DNA of 6,890 nt from Verrucomicrobiota bacterium (GTDB lineage: Bacteria; Verrucomicrobiota; Verrucomicrobiia; Opitutales; UBA2995). Under the pieces are notes generated by a model that ran no database searches, was not told where the DNA came from, and saw only the letters and a list, made by a program, of their open reading frames with translations. The position numbers and the translations under genes are program-made. Position 1 is the stretch's first letter. Each line of letters starts with the position of its first letter. The stretch covers positions 1 to 6,890 of the forward strand of contig JAPUIL010000331.1 in the NCBI GenBank assembly GCA_027297085.1, read 5' to 3'. Below, piece by piece: positions 5,339-6,890 of this stretch.

Positions 5339-6865
5339 ATGATTTTCTCTCGGTTCCTGTTTTTAAGTATTCTACTCGTCCTGGCTGCCACGGGTTGTAC
5401 TTCAGAAGATCCAAAACAAGTTCGGCCCAACATCCTAATGATCTCCGTCGATGACATGCGGGACTGGACGGGATTCCTCAGGGGATACCAAGGTGAAGTT
5501 TTTACCCCGTATATGGATCAGTTGGCTCGCGAAGGCGTGGCATTCACCAACGCACACTGCCCTTCCCCGGTTTGCAATCCCAGCCGGACGGCTATTATGA
5601 CAGGCAGAATGCCTTCGACCACCGGCATCTATAACAACGGCCAATGGCTTCGCCCAAATCAGCCGGACATGATGACGATGCCGAAATTCTTTAAAGAACA
5701 AGGATACAAGGTGGTCGGCTCGGGCAAGAGCTTTCATCACACAGCCGGTAACAACCCACCCGACCAATGGCATGCCTACATGCGCAATCCCTGGTCCGAC
5801 TTTCCCTGGGCACGCAGCAACAAATTGAATTACCCCTGGACGCAATGGGAGGAAGCTCCGCCTGGTTATCCCTTCAGCAAGCTTGAGTATCTGAGAGGCA
5901 AGGACGAACGAGACTGGGGCATCCTGCCCAAGCCGGAATCGGATTATGACGACGTCAAGATAGTAGATTACGCCATCGAGTTTCTAAGGAAGCACGAGGA
6001 CGGTCCCTTCTTTCTGTCAGTCGGAACATTTCGACCTCACTTACCCTGGTATATTCCAACAAGATTTCGTGATCTTTACTCCGATGCAGATATTCAACTT
6101 CCAGCAGTCCCGGAAGATGATCTCGACGATATTCCAGCCATTGGATTGGATTGGGCCTCTCGCGGACGTGATCAATTGGATGTCGCAAAATCCGAAGGTC
6201 AATGGGAAGAAGCAGTTCGATGCTACCTGGCCAGTATCACATTCGCGGATGCTCAAATCGGGCGGGTGTTGGAAGCCTTGGAGAAGTCACCTTACGCGAA
6301 CAACACCATCATCGTCCTTTGGTCCGATCACGGCTGGCATATCGGAGAAAAGAACCATTGGATGAAATCGACGCTTTGGGAAGTGGCTACTCGCGTCCCC
6401 TTCATCATCACCGCACCCGGTTTTAAATCCAGTGGTATTAAAAGTAACCGCCCGGTTAACCTGGTCGATATCTTCCCTACCTTGGTCGAGCTCAGCGGCC
6501 TGAAATGCGACATCCCATTTGACGGCCGTGATCTGTCTCCACTTCTCAAGGATCCACAAAAGGATTGGCCCCACCCTTCGGTCATAGAATTCGGTCGAGG
6601 CAATGCCGCCGTCCGTGATGAACGCTGGCGCTACATTCTCTACTCTGATGGAGAGGAAGAACTTTACGACCATAATTCCGACCCCAACGAATGGACCAAC
6701 CTGGCCGAGAATCCTACGTATCAGAATATCAAGAACGAGCTCACCAAACACTTCCCAGAAACTTGGGCACCCAACGCTCTGCCCAAAGGTGCCTATAAAT
6801 TCGATCCTGACAACTGGACCTTCACCAACAAGAAGACTGGCGTAATCACCTCCGGAAATAAATAA
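5339..6865 (+). CDS. lipoprotein sulfatase, iduronate-2-sulfatase-like (type I, FGly-dependent)
   Basis: This 508-residue protein begins with a lipoprotein signal ending in the lipobox AATGC, so C20 is the likely lipidated residue. The sulfatase signature CNPSRTAIMTG starts at C79, the cysteine converted to formylglycine by a separate modifying enzyme not in this window. Other active-site elements are SVDDM (metal-binding D38 and D39), GSGKSFHH (K130), FRPHLPW (H234), and SDHGWHIGE with NHWMK (D330, H331, K343). The FRPHLPW segment, the FKEQGY-GSGK region and the SDHGW-GE block all resemble human iduronate-2-sulfatase, which suggests the S1_7-type subgroup. It should remove sulfate from a uronate- or sugar-sulfate polysaccharide in the periplasm or at the surface. 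The exact substrate cannot be read from sequence. The length is normal and no lesion is seen. The ATG at 5339 lacks a Shine-Dalgarno but gives an ideal signal peptide. It is divergent from the other carbohydrate genes. Confidence 0.93.
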   Translation: MIFSRFLFLSILLVLAATGCTSEDPKQVRPNILMISVDDMRDWTGFLRGYQGEVFTPYMDQLAREGVAFTNAHCPSPVCNPSRTAIMTGRMPSTTGIYNNGQWLRPNQPDMMTMPKFFKEQGYKVVGSGKSFHHTAGNNPPDQWHAYMRNPWSDFPWARSNKLNYPWTQWEEAPPGYPFSKLEYLRGKDERDWGILPKPESDYDDVKIVDYAIEFLRKHEDGPFFLSVGTFRPHLPWYIPTRFRDLYSDADIQLPAVPEDDLDDIPAIGLDWASRGRDQLDVAKSEGQWEEAVRCYLASITFADAQIGRVLEALEKSPYANNTIIVLWSDHGWHIGEKNHWMKSTLWEVATRVPFIITAPGFKSSGIKSNRPVNLVDIFPTLVELSGLKCDIPFDGRDLSPLLKDPQKDWPHPSVIEFGRGNAAVRDERWRYILYSDGEEELYDHNSDPNEWTNLAENPTYQNIKNELTKHFPETWAPNALPKGAYKFDPDNWTFTNKKTGVITSGNK

Positions 6866-6873
6866 TCTCAATT

Positions 6874-6890
6874 ATGTCACGTACCATTCA
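6874..6890 (+). CDS. possible start of the next gene (partial)
   Basis: An ATG at 6874 opens a frame reading MSRTI before the window ends. It begins after an 8-base spacer following the sulfatase stop, the spacing of a co-transcribed gene. Only five complete codons are visible and no Shine-Dalgarno precedes it, although none precedes the other genes here either. No product can be named. Confidence 0.35.

Noticed and set aside
6287..6871. Minus-strand open frame of 194 codons over the sulfatase gene
   Set aside because: The opposite strand encodes conserved sulfatase active-site blocks. The antisense translation has no recognisable motifs.

Overview
The window looks like chromosomal DNA from a marine or aquatic member of the PVC group, most likely Verrucomicrobiota. 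That placement is inferred from gene content: a lipoprotein sulfatase, a Tat-exported Gfo/Idh/MocA oxidoreductase, a two-domain DUF1080 (3-keto-disaccharide hydrolase family) protein, a DUF5069 protein, and start codons that mostly lack a Shine-Dalgarno sequence. No rRNA, tRNA or marker gene is present to confirm it.

Left edge (1-593). A plus-strand reading frame ends at 93 and is probably the tail of a gene that begins outside the window. After a short pyrimidine-rich stretch comes a minus-strand relic of an ABC sugar-transporter permease (about 543 down to 174). Only the C-terminal part survives, and it carries a one-base frameshift and an amber stop. A strong intrinsic terminator for the gene to its right (537-570) abuts the point where the permease similarity starts.

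Centre (594-5133). Five intact genes lie on the minus strand. In transcription order they are two tandem, paralogous three-helix membrane proteins of PepSY-associated type (5133-4525 and 4510-3911), then, after a 155-base gap with an inverted repeat, a Tat-exported Gfo/Idh/MocA oxidoreductase (3755-2436). One base after it comes a secreted protein with two DUF1080 domains (2434-1121), and after an 89-base gap a DUF5069 protein (1031-594), which runs into the terminator. The oxidoreductase and DUF1080 pair fits an extracytoplasmic oxidise-then-cleave route for glycosides, in which a sugar is oxidised to a 3-keto form whose glycosidic bond is then cleaved. This is inference from the families and the tight gene coupling.

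Right edge (5134-6890). A divergent intergenic region separates the membrane pair from a plus-strand lipoprotein sulfatase resembling iduronate-2-sulfatase (5339-6865). A possible next gene begins 9 bases after its stop.

Taken together this looks like a polysaccharide-scavenging neighbourhood: a sulfatase to desulfate, DUF1080 and Gfo/Idh proteins to attack glycosidic bonds, and the wreck of a sugar importer. No CRISPR array, insertion sequence or clearly new defence or mobile system was seen. The items most worth a second look are the decayed permease junction, the histidine-bearing tandem membrane pair and the coupled oxidoreductase/DUF1080 genes.
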